Of a DNA stretch of 64,000 nt, positions 15,609 to 23,970 are shown piece after piece (the stretch's first letter is position 1; each line of letters starts with the position of its first letter). Made by a program: the position numbers and the translations under genes. The notes beneath the pieces are model-generated. The model ran no database searches, was not told the origin of the DNA, and worked only from the letters and a program-made list of their open reading frames with translations. The stretch is from Archangium primigenium (GTDB lineage Bacteria; Myxococcota; Myxococcia; Myxococcales; Myxococcaceae): contig NZ_JADWYI010000001.1 in assembly GCF_016904885.1 (NCBI RefSeq), positions 4,340,001-4,404,000 of the forward strand, written 5' to 3'.

Positions 15609-16795
15609 GGCGCGCGCTCGCGGGGTGGGGGTGGGGCGTCGTGGGGGCGGTGCTGGCGCTCGGGTCGGGCCGGGCCATCGCGGCCGAGGACGAGCCGTGG
15701 TTCCGGCCGCTGCTGGTGGGCGAGCTGGACTACCGGGTGACGTCCGCCGCGGTGGAGGGCGAGACGGGCTTTTCCCTGGGCCGCTTCCGGGTGGGCGTGA
15801 GCGCCCGGCCGAGGCCCTGGCTGCACGCGGTGGGCAGCGTGGAGTGGGCGGGGGAGAAGCCCGCGCTCATCGACGCGCTCGTCGTCTTCACGCCCACCGA
15901 CACCGTCTGGGTGCGGCTGGGCTACGGCAAGACGCCCCTGTTCGCCTCGGCGAAGGAGCCCGGCGTGGAGTCGCTGCCCATTCCGGAGCTGTCCCTGCCC
16001 GTGCGGGCGCTCTGGCCGTGGCGGGACCTGGGGCTCGAGCTGCGCTGGGCGCCCTGGCACCTGCCGGTGGAGACGTGGCTGCGCGTGGGCAATGGCTCGC
16101 GCAGTCCGCTGGGCAATGACAACACCGCGCCCGCGGTGGACGCCCGGGTGGACGCGCTGCTGGGGGGCGCGGCGCGTGGCGCGGCCCCGGACACGCCCTG
16201 GGGCCTGCGCGTGGGGGCGGGCGCCCATGCGGAGCAGGCCTTCGATCGCGGCGGCATCAGCGGCACCACGGCCACGGGCTTCCTCTTCTACCGGCCGGTG
16301 CCGGTGTCGGGCGGGCGGTTGGTGAGCGAGGCGCACGCGGTGTTCTGGCACGGCCCCCTGCAGGTGACGGCCGAGGGCGGCGTGGCGTGGGAGCGGCGTT
16401 CGCGCGACACGGACGGCAATCCCCTCACGCCGCGCGAGCCCCTGCCCACGATTCGCGCCCAGGGCGCCGCGCTGGAGGTGTCCTGGATGCTGCGGGGCCT
16501 GCGGCAGGAGCGGCCCTGGCCCCGGGGTCCCGCCATCGGTCCCGGGGGCGGATGGAACGGCGGCGCCGTGGAGGTGGCCGGGCGGGTGGAGCGGCTGTCG
16601 CTGGGCCTGGGCGCGGCGGACGTCCAGGCCGGAGGCGCGAGCGGCGGGGCCGTGGCGGCGCGCTGGTGGGCCACGGACTTCCTGGCATTCAGCACCGCCG
16701 GCTACCTGCTGCGCTACGAGCGACCGCCCATCGAGGCGCCCGGGCGCCGTCTGTCGTGGACGGTGCTGACCCGAGTCACCGTGAGCCTTCGTTAG
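15605..16795 (+). CDS. Outer-membrane porin (phosphate-selective porin O/P-like)
   Basis: This 396-residue protein has a signal peptide ending ...GRAIAAEDEP. The mature chain is made of alternating amphipathic strands rich in Gly, Trp and Arg and ends VLTRVTVSLR, in keeping with an outer-membrane beta-barrel. Segments such as FSLGRFRVGVSARPRPWLHAVGSVEW and VWVRLGYGKTPLF resemble the OprO/OprP porin family, where the barrel conducts anions. It is translationally coupled (ATGA) to the propeller lipoprotein. The substrate cannot be assigned. The barrel call is firmer than the OprP subfamily. Confidence 0.68.
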   Translation: MRRALAGWGWGVVGAVLALGSGRAIAAEDEPWFRPLLVGELDYRVTSAAVEGETGFSLGRFRVGVSARPRPWLHAVGSVEWAGEKPALIDALVVFTPTDTVWVRLGYGKTPLFASAKEPGVESLPIPELSLPVRALWPWRDLGLELRWAPWHLPVETWLRVGNGSRSPLGNDNTAPAVDARVDALLGGAARGAAPDTPWGLRVGAGAHAEQAFDRGGISGTTATGFLFYRPVPVSGGRLVSEAHAVFWHGPLQVTAEGGVAWERRSRDTDGNPLTPREPLPTIRAQGAALEVSWMLRGLRQERPWPRGPAIGPGGGWNGGAVEVAGRVERLSLGLGAADVQAGGASGGAVAARWWATDFLAFSTAGYLLRYERPPIEAPGRRLSWTVLTRVTVSLR

Positions 16796-17033
16796 TCCGG
16801 GCGGACCCGGGTCGCGGAAAATCCTTCCCGGGCGTCGACTGGCCGCGCTGTAAGAAGTTCCCGGTTTCCGGGAGGGGAGACGCCTAGGGGGCGGCGGGAG
16901 GAAAGGCCTTGAACCCGGAGAGACGGGGTAACCTCCTGTTTTCCCGGAAGAAAGGGAGGAGGGGAAGGAAACGACCCCTCGGGGAGGATGGAACGTCCGG
17001 GGCTCGGCACGCTTCTGGCTTTATCGGGCAGTC

Positions 17034-17546
17034 ATGGCAACCACCACTTCCCGGAACGTCAGGCCCGCGGTTTGGACGACTTGGGCGCCCTCGTTGGGCG
17101 TGCTGACCCTGGTAGGTGCCCACCTCATGGCGGCCGCCCTGGGCCTGTACTCCTCGGCGCCGCGGCTCTCGGTGCTCGAGTCCGCCCCGGGCACGGAGGC
17201 CCCCGGACTGCTGCAGATCGCCGTCCAGGTGAACGACGGCCCCACGGGCTCGGGGGTGCGGCGGGTGGAGTACCAACTCGACTCCACCACGGGGGCCTGG
17301 ACGCCGCTGCTCCACAAGAGCGGCACGACGCTCTACACGGGCCTGCACGACACCTCGAGCCTGCCCGGCGGGCGCCACGCGCTGTACGTCCGCGCGGCGG
17401 ACTACACGGGCAACCAGCGTGTCATCTCCGTGCCGGTGACGGTGCGGCCGGTGGCCCCCGTGGCGCCCCACTCCAGCCAGGAAGCCCTGGACGTCTCCTT
17501 CCGGCTGCCCGAGGCCCCGCGGCGCGACGGCACGCCCCAGGGCTGA
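17034..17546 (+). CDS. Membrane-anchored protein with Ig-like domain
   Basis: This 170-residue protein of unknown role has an N-terminal hydrophobic segment (about 17-42, WAPSLGVLTLVGAHLMAAALGLY) that could be a signal anchor. The exported part has an immunoglobulin-like beta-sandwich signature (VRRVEYQLDSTTGAW, followed by LPGGRHALYVRAADYTGNQ), as in bacterial cadherin-like extracellular modules. The C-terminus is Pro-rich and charged. No clear ribosome site precedes the ATG. It converges on the TonB-like gene 13 bp away. I do not recognise a specific family. Confidence 0.6.
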   Translation: MATTTSRNVRPAVWTTWAPSLGVLTLVGAHLMAAALGLYSSAPRLSVLESAPGTEAPGLLQIAVQVNDGPTGSGVRRVEYQLDSTTGAWTPLLHKSGTTLYTGLHDTSSLPGGRHALYVRAADYTGNQRVISVPVTVRPVAPVAPHSSQEALDVSFRLPEAPRRDGTPQG

Positions 17547-17559
17547 AGCCCCCCGCGGC

Positions 17560-18312
17560 TCACGGCAGGCGCAGGTTCACGTTGAAGGTGTAGCTCACGT
17601 TGACGGGCTGTCCCCGGAAGGTCAGCGGCGCGTAGCGGCGACTCGTCAGGGAGTCGACCACCGCCTCGTCCATGAAGGGCTGGCCCTTGATGACCCGGCA
17701 GTTCTCCACGTCGCCCACGCGGGTGATGACGCAGCGGACCACCACCACCCCCTGCACCCGAGCCCTCAGCGCGTTGTCGGTGTAGGCGAGCGGCACGCCC
17801 GTGGACACGAGCTTGGGCGGCGTCATGCCCGGACCGAACGGCACCACGTCCTCGCCCGTGCCCGCTGGCGCGCTGCTCGGGAGGATCTCCCCGATGAACG
17901 GCATGTCGGGGTCCGCCTTGGCGTTGGGATCCCCGTCCGGGTGGCTGCCCGGGATGTAGGGCAGGGACGGATCCACCTCGGGCACGGGCTCGGGCTCGAC
18001 GGGCTTGGGCTCCACCGGCGGCAGGGGCTTGACCTCCCGAGGCTGGACGAGCTCGCGCCGGGGCTTGGGCTTCGGCTTGGGCTGGGCGGGGGGCTGGGCG
18101 ATCTGGGGCGTCGGCGGCGTGGGCGTCCCCCTGGGCGGCAGCCGCTGGAAGAGCTTGACCTCCCGCTCCACGGGCTTGTCCGCGGGCTTCTGGTGGGACA
18201 CGCCCACCAGCGCGCCGAACACCCCGGCATGAAGGAACAAGGAAACCCAGACGCCGGTGCTGAACCGGCCGACGCTGCTCACTCCCGAGGGATGGATGAC
18301 GGACTGGAACAC
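17560..18312 (-). CDS. TonB-family energy-transducing protein
   Basis: The protein is 250 residues from the GTG at 18312, chosen because GGAGG lies 8 bases upstream. It has the TonB layout. A single N-terminal transmembrane helix (TGVWVSLFLHAGVFGALVG) is followed by a long Pro/Lys/Glu-rich periplasm-spanning rod (PKPKPKPRRELVQPREV, then PVEPKPVEPEPVPEVDP). A C-terminal domain (about 180-250) holds VQGVVVVRCVITRVGDVENCRV and ends YTFNVNLRLP. Two cysteines in that domain may pair. TonB couples the ExbBD proton channel to outer-membrane receptors; no exbB or exbD is present here. Myxobacteria carry many TonB paralogues, so the partner is unknown. Confidence 0.85.
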   Translation of the reverse strand: MFQSVIHPSGVSSVGRFSTGVWVSLFLHAGVFGALVGVSHQKPADKPVEREVKLFQRLPPRGTPTPPTPQIAQPPAQPKPKPKPRRELVQPREVKPLPPVEPKPVEPEPVPEVDPSLPYIPGSHPDGDPNAKADPDMPFIGEILPSSAPAGTGEDVVPFGPGMTPPKLVSTGVPLAYTDNALRARVQGVVVVRCVITRVGDVENCRVIKGQPFMDEAVVDSLTSRRYAPLTFRGQPVNVSYTFNVNLRLP

Positions 18313-18391
18313 GTGAGATGCCTCCGTGGCTGACCTCTCACAACCTAGAGAGTCGCCTCCCACCGGTGGCCTTGGGCCCTCCATCTCTCCG

Positions 18392-19093
18392 TCATGGTTT
18401 CGTCATGGACTCCAATTCCAGGCGGTAGCCCACCCCCCGGAGGGTGTGGATGGTGAAGGCGGAGGCGCTCGTCCAGCCGAGCTTGCGCTTGAGGTTGGAC
18501 ACGAAGTTGTCCACCGTCCGGGGATCCACCACCACGTCCTGGCCCCACACGGCGTCGAGGATCTCCCCCCGGGTGAGGGCGCGGTCGCGGTGCTTGAGCA
18601 GGAAGGCGAGCAGGTCGAACTCGGTGCGCGTCAGCTCGACCCCCGCGCCGTCCGCCCGGGTGAGCAGCCGCCGGGCCAGGTCCATCTGGAAGCCCGCGAA
18701 GGCGAACACCTGGGGCGGGGCGCCGCCGCCCCGGCGCACGAGCGCCCCCACCCGCGCGAGCAGCTCGCGCAGCCGGTAGGGCTTGGTGAGGTAGTCCTGC
18801 GCCCCCGCCTCGAAGCCCCGCACGACGTCGTCCTCCAGCGAGCGCGCCGTCAGCATCATCACCATGGAGCGCACGCCCTGGGCGCGCAGCCGCCGGCAGA
18901 AGGCATAGCCGTCCTCGCCCGGGAGCATCACGTCGAGCAGGAGCAGATCGAACGCGCGCGCGGCCAGGAGCGGCTCGGCCTCGCGGGCGTGGGTGGCCAC
19001 GGCCACCTCGTAGCCCTCGTCGCGCAGGTTGTCGGCCAGGGCCAGGCGCAGGTTGGCGTCGTCCTCGACGATGAGGATGGAGGGAGGGTTCAT
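18392..19093 (-). CDS. OmpR/PhoB-class response regulator
   Basis: This 233-residue two-component regulator has a receiver at about 1-120, with the acidic pair Asp11-Asp12, phospho-acceptor Asp54 (LLLLDVMLPG), the beta-4 Thr (MMLTARS) and the beta-5 Lys (DYLTKPYRL), all intact. The C-terminal winged helix (about 135-230) has LTRTEFDLLAFLLKH, DPRTVDNFVSNLKRKL and HTLRGVGYRL. Its ATG overlaps the kinase stop by 4 bp, so the pair is cognate. The target genes are unknown. Confidence 0.92.
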   Translation of the reverse strand: MNPPSILIVEDDANLRLALADNLRDEGYEVAVATHAREAEPLLAARAFDLLLLDVMLPGEDGYAFCRRLRAQGVRSMVMMLTARSLEDDVVRGFEAGAQDYLTKPYRLRELLARVGALVRRGGGAPPQVFAFAGFQMDLARRLLTRADGAGVELTRTEFDLLAFLLKHRDRALTRGEILDAVWGQDVVVDPRTVDNFVSNLKRKLGWTSASAFTIHTLRGVGYRLELESMTKP

Positions 19094-20958
19094 GGGGCGG
19101 GCGAGGGGGGAAAGCGCAGGCAGAAGGTGGTGCCCTGGGGGCCGGACGTCTCGATGCTGATGCGGCCCCCATGCAGGGCCATGATCTTGCGGCACAGCGC
19201 CAGGCCGAGGCCACTGCCGTGCGCCAGCGAGCCCTCGGCGTCCAGGCGGTAGAAATCGTGGAAGACGTTCTCCCACTCGCCCTCGGGGATGCCGATGCCG
19301 TTGTCCTCGAAGAACACCACCACGTCCTGGCCCTCGCCCTGGGACGCGTAGGCGCGCAGGCGCAGCTCCACCGGAGAGCGGCGGTTGTAGGCGCGGGCGT
19401 TGCGCACGAGGTTGGCGAGCAGCAGCCGCAGGAGCGCCGGATCCGCGTCCACCCGCGCGTCCCCCGTGTCCGAGGTGAAGTGCACCGGCACCGCGCCGCC
19501 GCCGTCCTGGAGGTCCGCGCGCAGCATGCTCGCCAGCTCCTCCCACCGCACGGGGCTGCGCCGCAGCGTCCAGCGGCCCTTGTCGATGCGGTTGAAGGAC
19601 AGGATGTTCTCCACGAGGAAGCCGAGGCCGTCGGCCGCCTGGACGATGCGCTCGGGGTAGGCGCGCGTCTCGGGAGGCGCCTGGGCGAGCTTGCGCTCCA
19701 GCGTCTCGGCCATCAGGCGGATGGAGGCCAGGGGCGTGCGCAGCTCGTGGGACACCGTGGCCACGAAGTCGCTCTTGAGCTCGATGTAGCGGTAGCGCCC
19801 GCGCTGGGCCACCACCGCCATCACCCCGATGGCCACCGCGAGCAGGCCACAGGTGCCGACCAACAGCGTCTTGAGGCCATAGCGCTCCTCGATGGCCTCC
19901 TCGGCCCGGGTCCACTGGGGCACGGACACCCCGAGCCGCAGGTCCTCCAGGGGGAGCATGGCGTCGGGAGTCTTGAGCCATACCCGGCCCTCCACGCCGA
20001 AGTGCCCCTTGGCGCGCAGCTCCTGGGAGAGCGCGTCGAGCAGCGCGTCCAGGTCCACCGCGATGCCCCGCACCACGTCCTCGCGCGGCTCCACGTACCA
20101 GCGCTCGCCGTAGAGCGTGGGGCCCACGATGGCGCCGGGCAGCACGAGCATGCCGGCGTCGGCCTCGCGCGCGCGGGCGAGGAAGTCCTCGAAGGGCTCG
20201 CCAAGCATGGCGCTCACCCGCGTGGTGTGCGCCCGGAGGAACTCGAAGTCGGGCGCGGTGAGGCGGGAGCGTGAGCGCAACAGGTCGCGCTGCAGGCCCG
20301 CTGAGCGCGCGATGCCGCCGAAGTCCTCGGGCAGGCCCTCGCGCAAGAGCGCGCGCACGAGGGTGGGCGTCGTCGGGCCGTGCGCGAGCCGCTCGAGCAG
20401 CACGAGCAGGAAGGGCAGCTCGCGCTCCAGGGGCAGCGGGTGCTCGGCGTGGTAGCGCAAGAGCTCCGTGGCCAGGGTCTCGGCGCGGGCCGGATTCTTG
20501 TCGAGCGCGGCTCGGGCCTCGCGCAGCCGGGTGAGCCGCTCGCCCCAGGCCGCGTCCGGGCTCGTCCCCGTGTCGAGGGCCTCGACGAGGGCGCGGTAGT
20601 GCCGCCGGGCGGGGGTGCTCGCGCCCTCGACGGGGCGGGTGGCGCGCGGGAGGAACTGCAGCTCGCGGAAGCGCAGGAAGTAGCCCTCGCCGGGCGCCAG
20701 CGGATCGCCCATGGCGGCGTGGATGGCGGGCAGGTCGGTCTCCAACTGGCGGCCGAGGGTATGGCGCAGGGACTGGGTGGCGTACTCCTCGAGCGCCTCG
20801 CGGCTGATGCGCAGCTGGGCCCGTGCGTCCGCCCGCTCCTGGATGAAGAGGCGCTGGAGGCTCCACAGCCCCCAGAACAGGGCGAGCAGGCCACAGCCAA
20901 GGGCGAGGAGGGTGGGAAGGAGCCGGCGCAGCATGGGCGGGAGAGCGGCGGCGGACAT
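19090..20958 (-). CDS. Membrane sensor histidine kinase
   Basis: The kinase is 622 residues. TM1 lies at about residues 10-35 and TM2 at about 355-380, enclosing a large 320-residue periplasmic sensor of unknown fold. The phospho-acceptor is His404 in the HisKA box SHELRTPLASIRLMAETL. The catalytic domain has the N box (ANLVRNARAYN), the G1 box EDNGIGIP and the G2 box HGSGLGLALCRKIM. It is translated just before its response regulator with a 4-bp overlap. The oversized sensor is the unusual part; its signal is not evident from the context. Confidence 0.92.
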   Translation of the reverse strand: MSAAALPPMLRRLLPTLLALGCGLLALFWGLWSLQRLFIQERADARAQLRISREALEEYATQSLRHTLGRQLETDLPAIHAAMGDPLAPGEGYFLRFRELQFLPRATRPVEGASTPARRHYRALVEALDTGTSPDAAWGERLTRLREARAALDKNPARAETLATELLRYHAEHPLPLERELPFLLVLLERLAHGPTTPTLVRALLREGLPEDFGGIARSAGLQRDLLRSRSRLTAPDFEFLRAHTTRVSAMLGEPFEDFLARAREADAGMLVLPGAIVGPTLYGERWYVEPREDVVRGIAVDLDALLDALSQELRAKGHFGVEGRVWLKTPDAMLPLEDLRLGVSVPQWTRAEEAIEERYGLKTLLVGTCGLLAVAIGVMAVVAQRGRYRYIELKSDFVATVSHELRTPLASIRLMAETLERKLAQAPPETRAYPERIVQAADGLGFLVENILSFNRIDKGRWTLRRSPVRWEELASMLRADLQDGGGAVPVHFTSDTGDARVDADPALLRLLLANLVRNARAYNRRSPVELRLRAYASQGEGQDVVVFFEDNGIGIPEGEWENVFHDFYRLDAEGSLAHGSGLGLALCRKIMALHGGRISIETSGPQGTTFCLRFPPSPAP

Positions 20959-21107
20959 TATAGGAAGGCGCGAGAGGACGGTGGGACTTCACGCGGACAG
21001 GAAGGGGCTCGGCGGCCCGCTCGCTCGGGGAGGTGGAGACCTGGGGCTAACGGGAGGGGGAAGGGATGCGAAGACTGGAAGGGTGACTTTGGAGGTCAGC
21101 CCCGCGC

Positions 21108-21866
21108 ATGTCATCTCTTCCGTTGCTTCCCGACCTGCTGTCCGAACTCGCCGCCAAGGCGCTGCGCATCCACGAGCGCCTGTGCACTGAGTACGGCTGT
21201 CCCATCGCGTTCTTCCACTCGCACGACGCGCTCAGCGAATTGGTGTCCTCGCTGTTGAGCCACCGCACACGCAACGCGTCCAGCGGGGCGGCCTTCCGTC
21301 AGCTCCGGACGCGCTTTCCCACGTGGGAGGCCGTGCGGGACGCGCCGTGCGCCGAGGTCCAGGACTGCATCTCCGCGGTCACCTGGCCCGAGCAGAAGGC
21401 GCCGCGCATCCAGCAGGTGCTCCAGCGGATCACCGTGCTGCGTGACGGGGCGCTGTCCCTGGACTTCCTCAAGACGCTGCCCGTGCGCGAGGCCCGCGAC
21501 TGGCTGGAGTCCCTACCCGGCGTGGGTCCGAAGACGAGCGCCGCGACGCTGCTCTTCAGCGACCTGCGCATGCCGGCGCTGCCCGTGGACAGCCACCACC
21601 ACCGGGTCGCCGCGCGGCTGGGCCTCATCTCCGAGAACGTGCCCGTGGGCCCCGCCCATGCGTTGCTGGAGGCGCAGCTGCCCAAGGACTGGGATGCGCA
21701 GCGCGTCTACGACAACCACGAGGTGCTGATGCTGCACGGCCAGCGCTGCTGCTTCTTCCGCTCGCCGGCGTGCACGCGCTGCGTCGTGCTGGACCTGTGC
21801 CCCACGGGGCAGGCGCGGCTTGCCTCGGCTCGGAGTCCGCAGGCGAGCGAGCCCGAGCCGCCGTGA
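21108..21866 (+). CDS. Endonuclease III-like DNA glycosylase
   Basis: This is a 252-residue HhH-GPD protein. The helix-hairpin-helix LPGVGPKTS contains Lys142, equivalent to the catalytic Lys of EndoIII, and VDSHHHRV contains Asp161, equivalent to the catalytic Asp. Cysteines spaced C-X6-C-X2-C-X5-C (in CFFRSPACTRCVVLDLC) match the 4Fe-4S cluster loop exactly. It would remove oxidised pyrimidines and nick at AP sites. The N-terminal motif is LLSHRTRN instead of the LLSAQATD of classical Nth, so the base-recognition side differs and this is probably a paralogue. GGAGG lies 12 bases before the ATG. Confidence 0.82.
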   Translation: MSSLPLLPDLLSELAAKALRIHERLCTEYGCPIAFFHSHDALSELVSSLLSHRTRNASSGAAFRQLRTRFPTWEAVRDAPCAEVQDCISAVTWPEQKAPRIQQVLQRITVLRDGALSLDFLKTLPVREARDWLESLPGVGPKTSAATLLFSDLRMPALPVDSHHHRVAARLGLISENVPVGPAHALLEAQLPKDWDAQRVYDNHEVLMLHGQRCCFFRSPACTRCVVLDLCPTGQARLASARSPQASEPEPP

Positions 21867-21928
21867 GGGGGGGTTGCTTGCCCGGTCCGCGTGCATGTCT
21901 CAATTTGAGGGAAGACGCATTTTCTGCC

Positions 21929-22909
21929 ATGCGGCGCGCGGTCGCCGGGAAGGCGGGTGGGTGGATGCCGAAGGAATCGCGCCTCGGACCCGTGGAGCTG
22001 TTGCGGCATCTCGCCCTGTCGCTCGAACGCGTGGTGGTTCAAGAGGCCGCGAGCGGCCTGGTACGAGGCGCGGCGGACGGCCTGCGGGAGGAAGCGCCGG
22101 AGATTGACGGCCAGCTGCGCGCCATCGTCCAGGATGCGCTGACCGTGTTGGGGCGGCTGGTGCACGAGGCGGCCGAGCGCGAGGAGGTCGACCCCAGCGA
22201 GGCCACGCGGACCCTGGCGGCCTCGGCGATGCAGGGCATGTTGGAGGTGCTGGAGGCCGAGTGGCAGGACGGCGGCATGCCCCTGCATGGCTTCGTCCAG
22301 CGGCTCAACCTGCTGCTCGACGGCGTCATCGACTTCGCCCACTCGCGCTCCGAGGAGATTCGCACGCCACGCGAGCGGGCCCATGCCATCACCGAGGCCA
22401 TCGTGGACGCGGCGGTGGAGCGCCTGCACACGTCGGTGCCCCGGTTCGCCGAGGACCTGCGCGTGATGGCGCCGCTGGGCTCGGAGGTGGCGGCGATGAC
22501 GGGCCGAGGGCTCGTCACGGGCATCCAGTCCAAGCTCCAGGAGGACGAGGAACAACTCGCGGGACTGCTCCACCGGGCGGGGCGCGAGATGGGTCGGGGC
22601 ATGGCCGCGGGCATCCGCGAGGAACTGGCCTCCAGTCCTCCGGAGTCCATCGACGCGCTGGGCTCGGCGCTGGAGTCCCTGGCCGAACGGACCGCCGCCG
22701 CGACGGTTCGTGGCGCGAGCGGCGCGCTGATGAGCGCCTGGCGGGAGGCGCCGAAAAACGACGGCGCCATGCGCCGGATGTCACGGGACGTGACCGCGGG
22801 GGTGCTGGAAGCGCTGAGTGAGAAGTTGAAGCGCCCCCTGCTCGCCATGGCCGGGGCGGGGAGCGTCATGTCCCTGGCCCTGCTCGCGGTGCGTTGGCGC
22901 CGCGCGTAG
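21929..22909 (+). CDS. Conserved helical protein with C-terminal membrane segment
   Basis: The protein is 326 residues from the ATG at 21929; the ATG at 21965 is an alternative start. It is almost wholly alpha-helical, Ala/Glu/Arg-rich, and ends in a hydrophobic helix (LLAMAGAGSVMSLALLAVRW) with a basic tail, which suggests a tail-anchored membrane protein. Repeated motifs such as RGLVTGIQSKL, REMGRGMAAGIREEL and VTAGVLEALSEKL suggest internal helical duplication. No catalytic motif is visible, and I do not recognise the family. It follows the EndoIII-like gene by 62 bp in the same direction and may be co-transcribed with it. Confidence 0.6.
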   Translation: MRRAVAGKAGGWMPKESRLGPVELLRHLALSLERVVVQEAASGLVRGAADGLREEAPEIDGQLRAIVQDALTVLGRLVHEAAEREEVDPSEATRTLAASAMQGMLEVLEAEWQDGGMPLHGFVQRLNLLLDGVIDFAHSRSEEIRTPRERAHAITEAIVDAAVERLHTSVPRFAEDLRVMAPLGSEVAAMTGRGLVTGIQSKLQEDEEQLAGLLHRAGREMGRGMAAGIREELASSPPESIDALGSALESLAERTAAATVRGASGALMSAWREAPKNDGAMRRMSRDVTAGVLEALSEKLKRPLLAMAGAGSVMSLALLAVRWRRA

Positions 22910-23016
22910 GACGGAAAGACGACCCGCCGGGGTGGATACACGGTCGGTCCCGCGTGCATCCCACCAGGTCGTGGCGCTAGCCTGGCGCGCGGCTGTCCTT
23001 CCAATTCAAAAGGCAC

Positions 23017-23904
23017 ATGGCGAAGGCGATCTTCACGACCTCGGAAAGCTCCGCGTACGACGACCAGCCCGAGGTGCGCTACCACTTCCCACGGACGTAC
23101 CTGCGTCAGGCGCAAGCCGCCGTGGGGGACTGGGTTCTCTACTATGAACCTCGGCGCATCAAAGGGCCCACCAGTTCCTCGGGGCGTCAGGCTTACTTCG
23201 CCATCGCGCAGGTGCGGGACGTGGTGCCAGATGACGCGAAGCCTGGGCATTTCTATGCCCATGTCACGGGCTTCCTCGAGTTCGATCGCCCAGTGCGCTT
23301 CAGTGAGGGGGCGCACTATTACGAATCGGGATTGAGGAAGGCGGATGGCAGTACGAACAAGGGAGCTTTTGGCCGTTCCGTCCGTGAGCTGAGCGACGCC
23401 GAATTCGATGCCATTGTCCGGGCGGGATTCACGCGGGAACTCGAGCCCTGGGAGAACACCGCGGTGGGCGTCGCGGAGCCGCCCATCGTCTACACGACGC
23501 GGCCGCTCGTCACCATCACGCGGCCCTTCCGGGACGACGCCTTCCGTCGGCACGTGCGCGAGGCCTATGACAATACCTGCGCGGTCACGGGATTGCGGCT
23601 CATCAACGGAGGGGGCCGTCCCGAGGTCCAGGCCGCGCACATCCAACCCGTGGCGCGGGAGGGACCGGACTCCGTGCGCAACGGCCTCGCGCTCACGGGC
23701 ACGGTGCATTGGCTCTTCGATCGAGGCCTCATCTCGGTGGATGAGGAGCACCGCCTGCTGGTGGCGCGCAGCGGGCTGCCTGAGGCGATGAGCGGGCTGG
23801 TCCAATCCCAGCGTCCTCTGCGGCGGCCCTCGCGTCAGGAGTGGTGGCCTCACCCCAGCTACCTGCGCTACCACCGCGAGCATGTCTTCAAGGGGACGGG
23901 CTGA
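23017..23904 (+). CDS. HNH endonuclease with N-terminal PUA/EVE-like domain
   Basis: This is a 295-residue two-domain protein. Residues about 1-130 (VRYHFPRTYLRQAQAAVGDW, VLYYEPRR, QAYFAIAQVRDVVPDD) look like a PUA/EVE-type fold, used elsewhere to read modified bases. Residues about 175-265 are an HNH_2-type nuclease: YDNTCAVTGL, then VQAAHIQPV and RNGLALTGTVHWLFDRGLISVD, supplying the metal-binding His/Asn/His set. This arrangement is typical of modification-dependent (type IV-like) restriction or McrA-like proteins. It stands alone with no methylase. The nuclease call is firm; the N-terminal reader is inferred. Confidence 0.75.
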   Translation: MAKAIFTTSESSAYDDQPEVRYHFPRTYLRQAQAAVGDWVLYYEPRRIKGPTSSSGRQAYFAIAQVRDVVPDDAKPGHFYAHVTGFLEFDRPVRFSEGAHYYESGLRKADGSTNKGAFGRSVRELSDAEFDAIVRAGFTRELEPWENTAVGVAEPPIVYTTRPLVTITRPFRDDAFRRHVREAYDNTCAVTGLRLINGGGRPEVQAAHIQPVAREGPDSVRNGLALTGTVHWLFDRGLISVDEEHRLLVARSGLPEAMSGLVQSQRPLRRPSRQEWWPHPSYLRYHREHVFKGTG

Positions 23905-23907
23905 GGC

Positions 23908-23954
23908 GGGAGGCGAGTGGTGGGGGTGCTGGGTCCCCCACGCCGTCGCCTCCC
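23908..23954. terminator. Bidirectional terminator between convergent genes
   Basis: Outer arms GGGAGGCGA (23908-23916) and TCGCCTCCC (23946-23954) are perfect. Inner arms TGGGGG (23921-23926) and CCCCCA (23935-23940) close an 8-base loop. The element lies exactly between the stops of the convergent HNH and M3 peptidase genes, so it can serve both strands. Confidence 0.75.
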
Positions 23955-23970
23955 GGTGGGCCGCGTGCCC

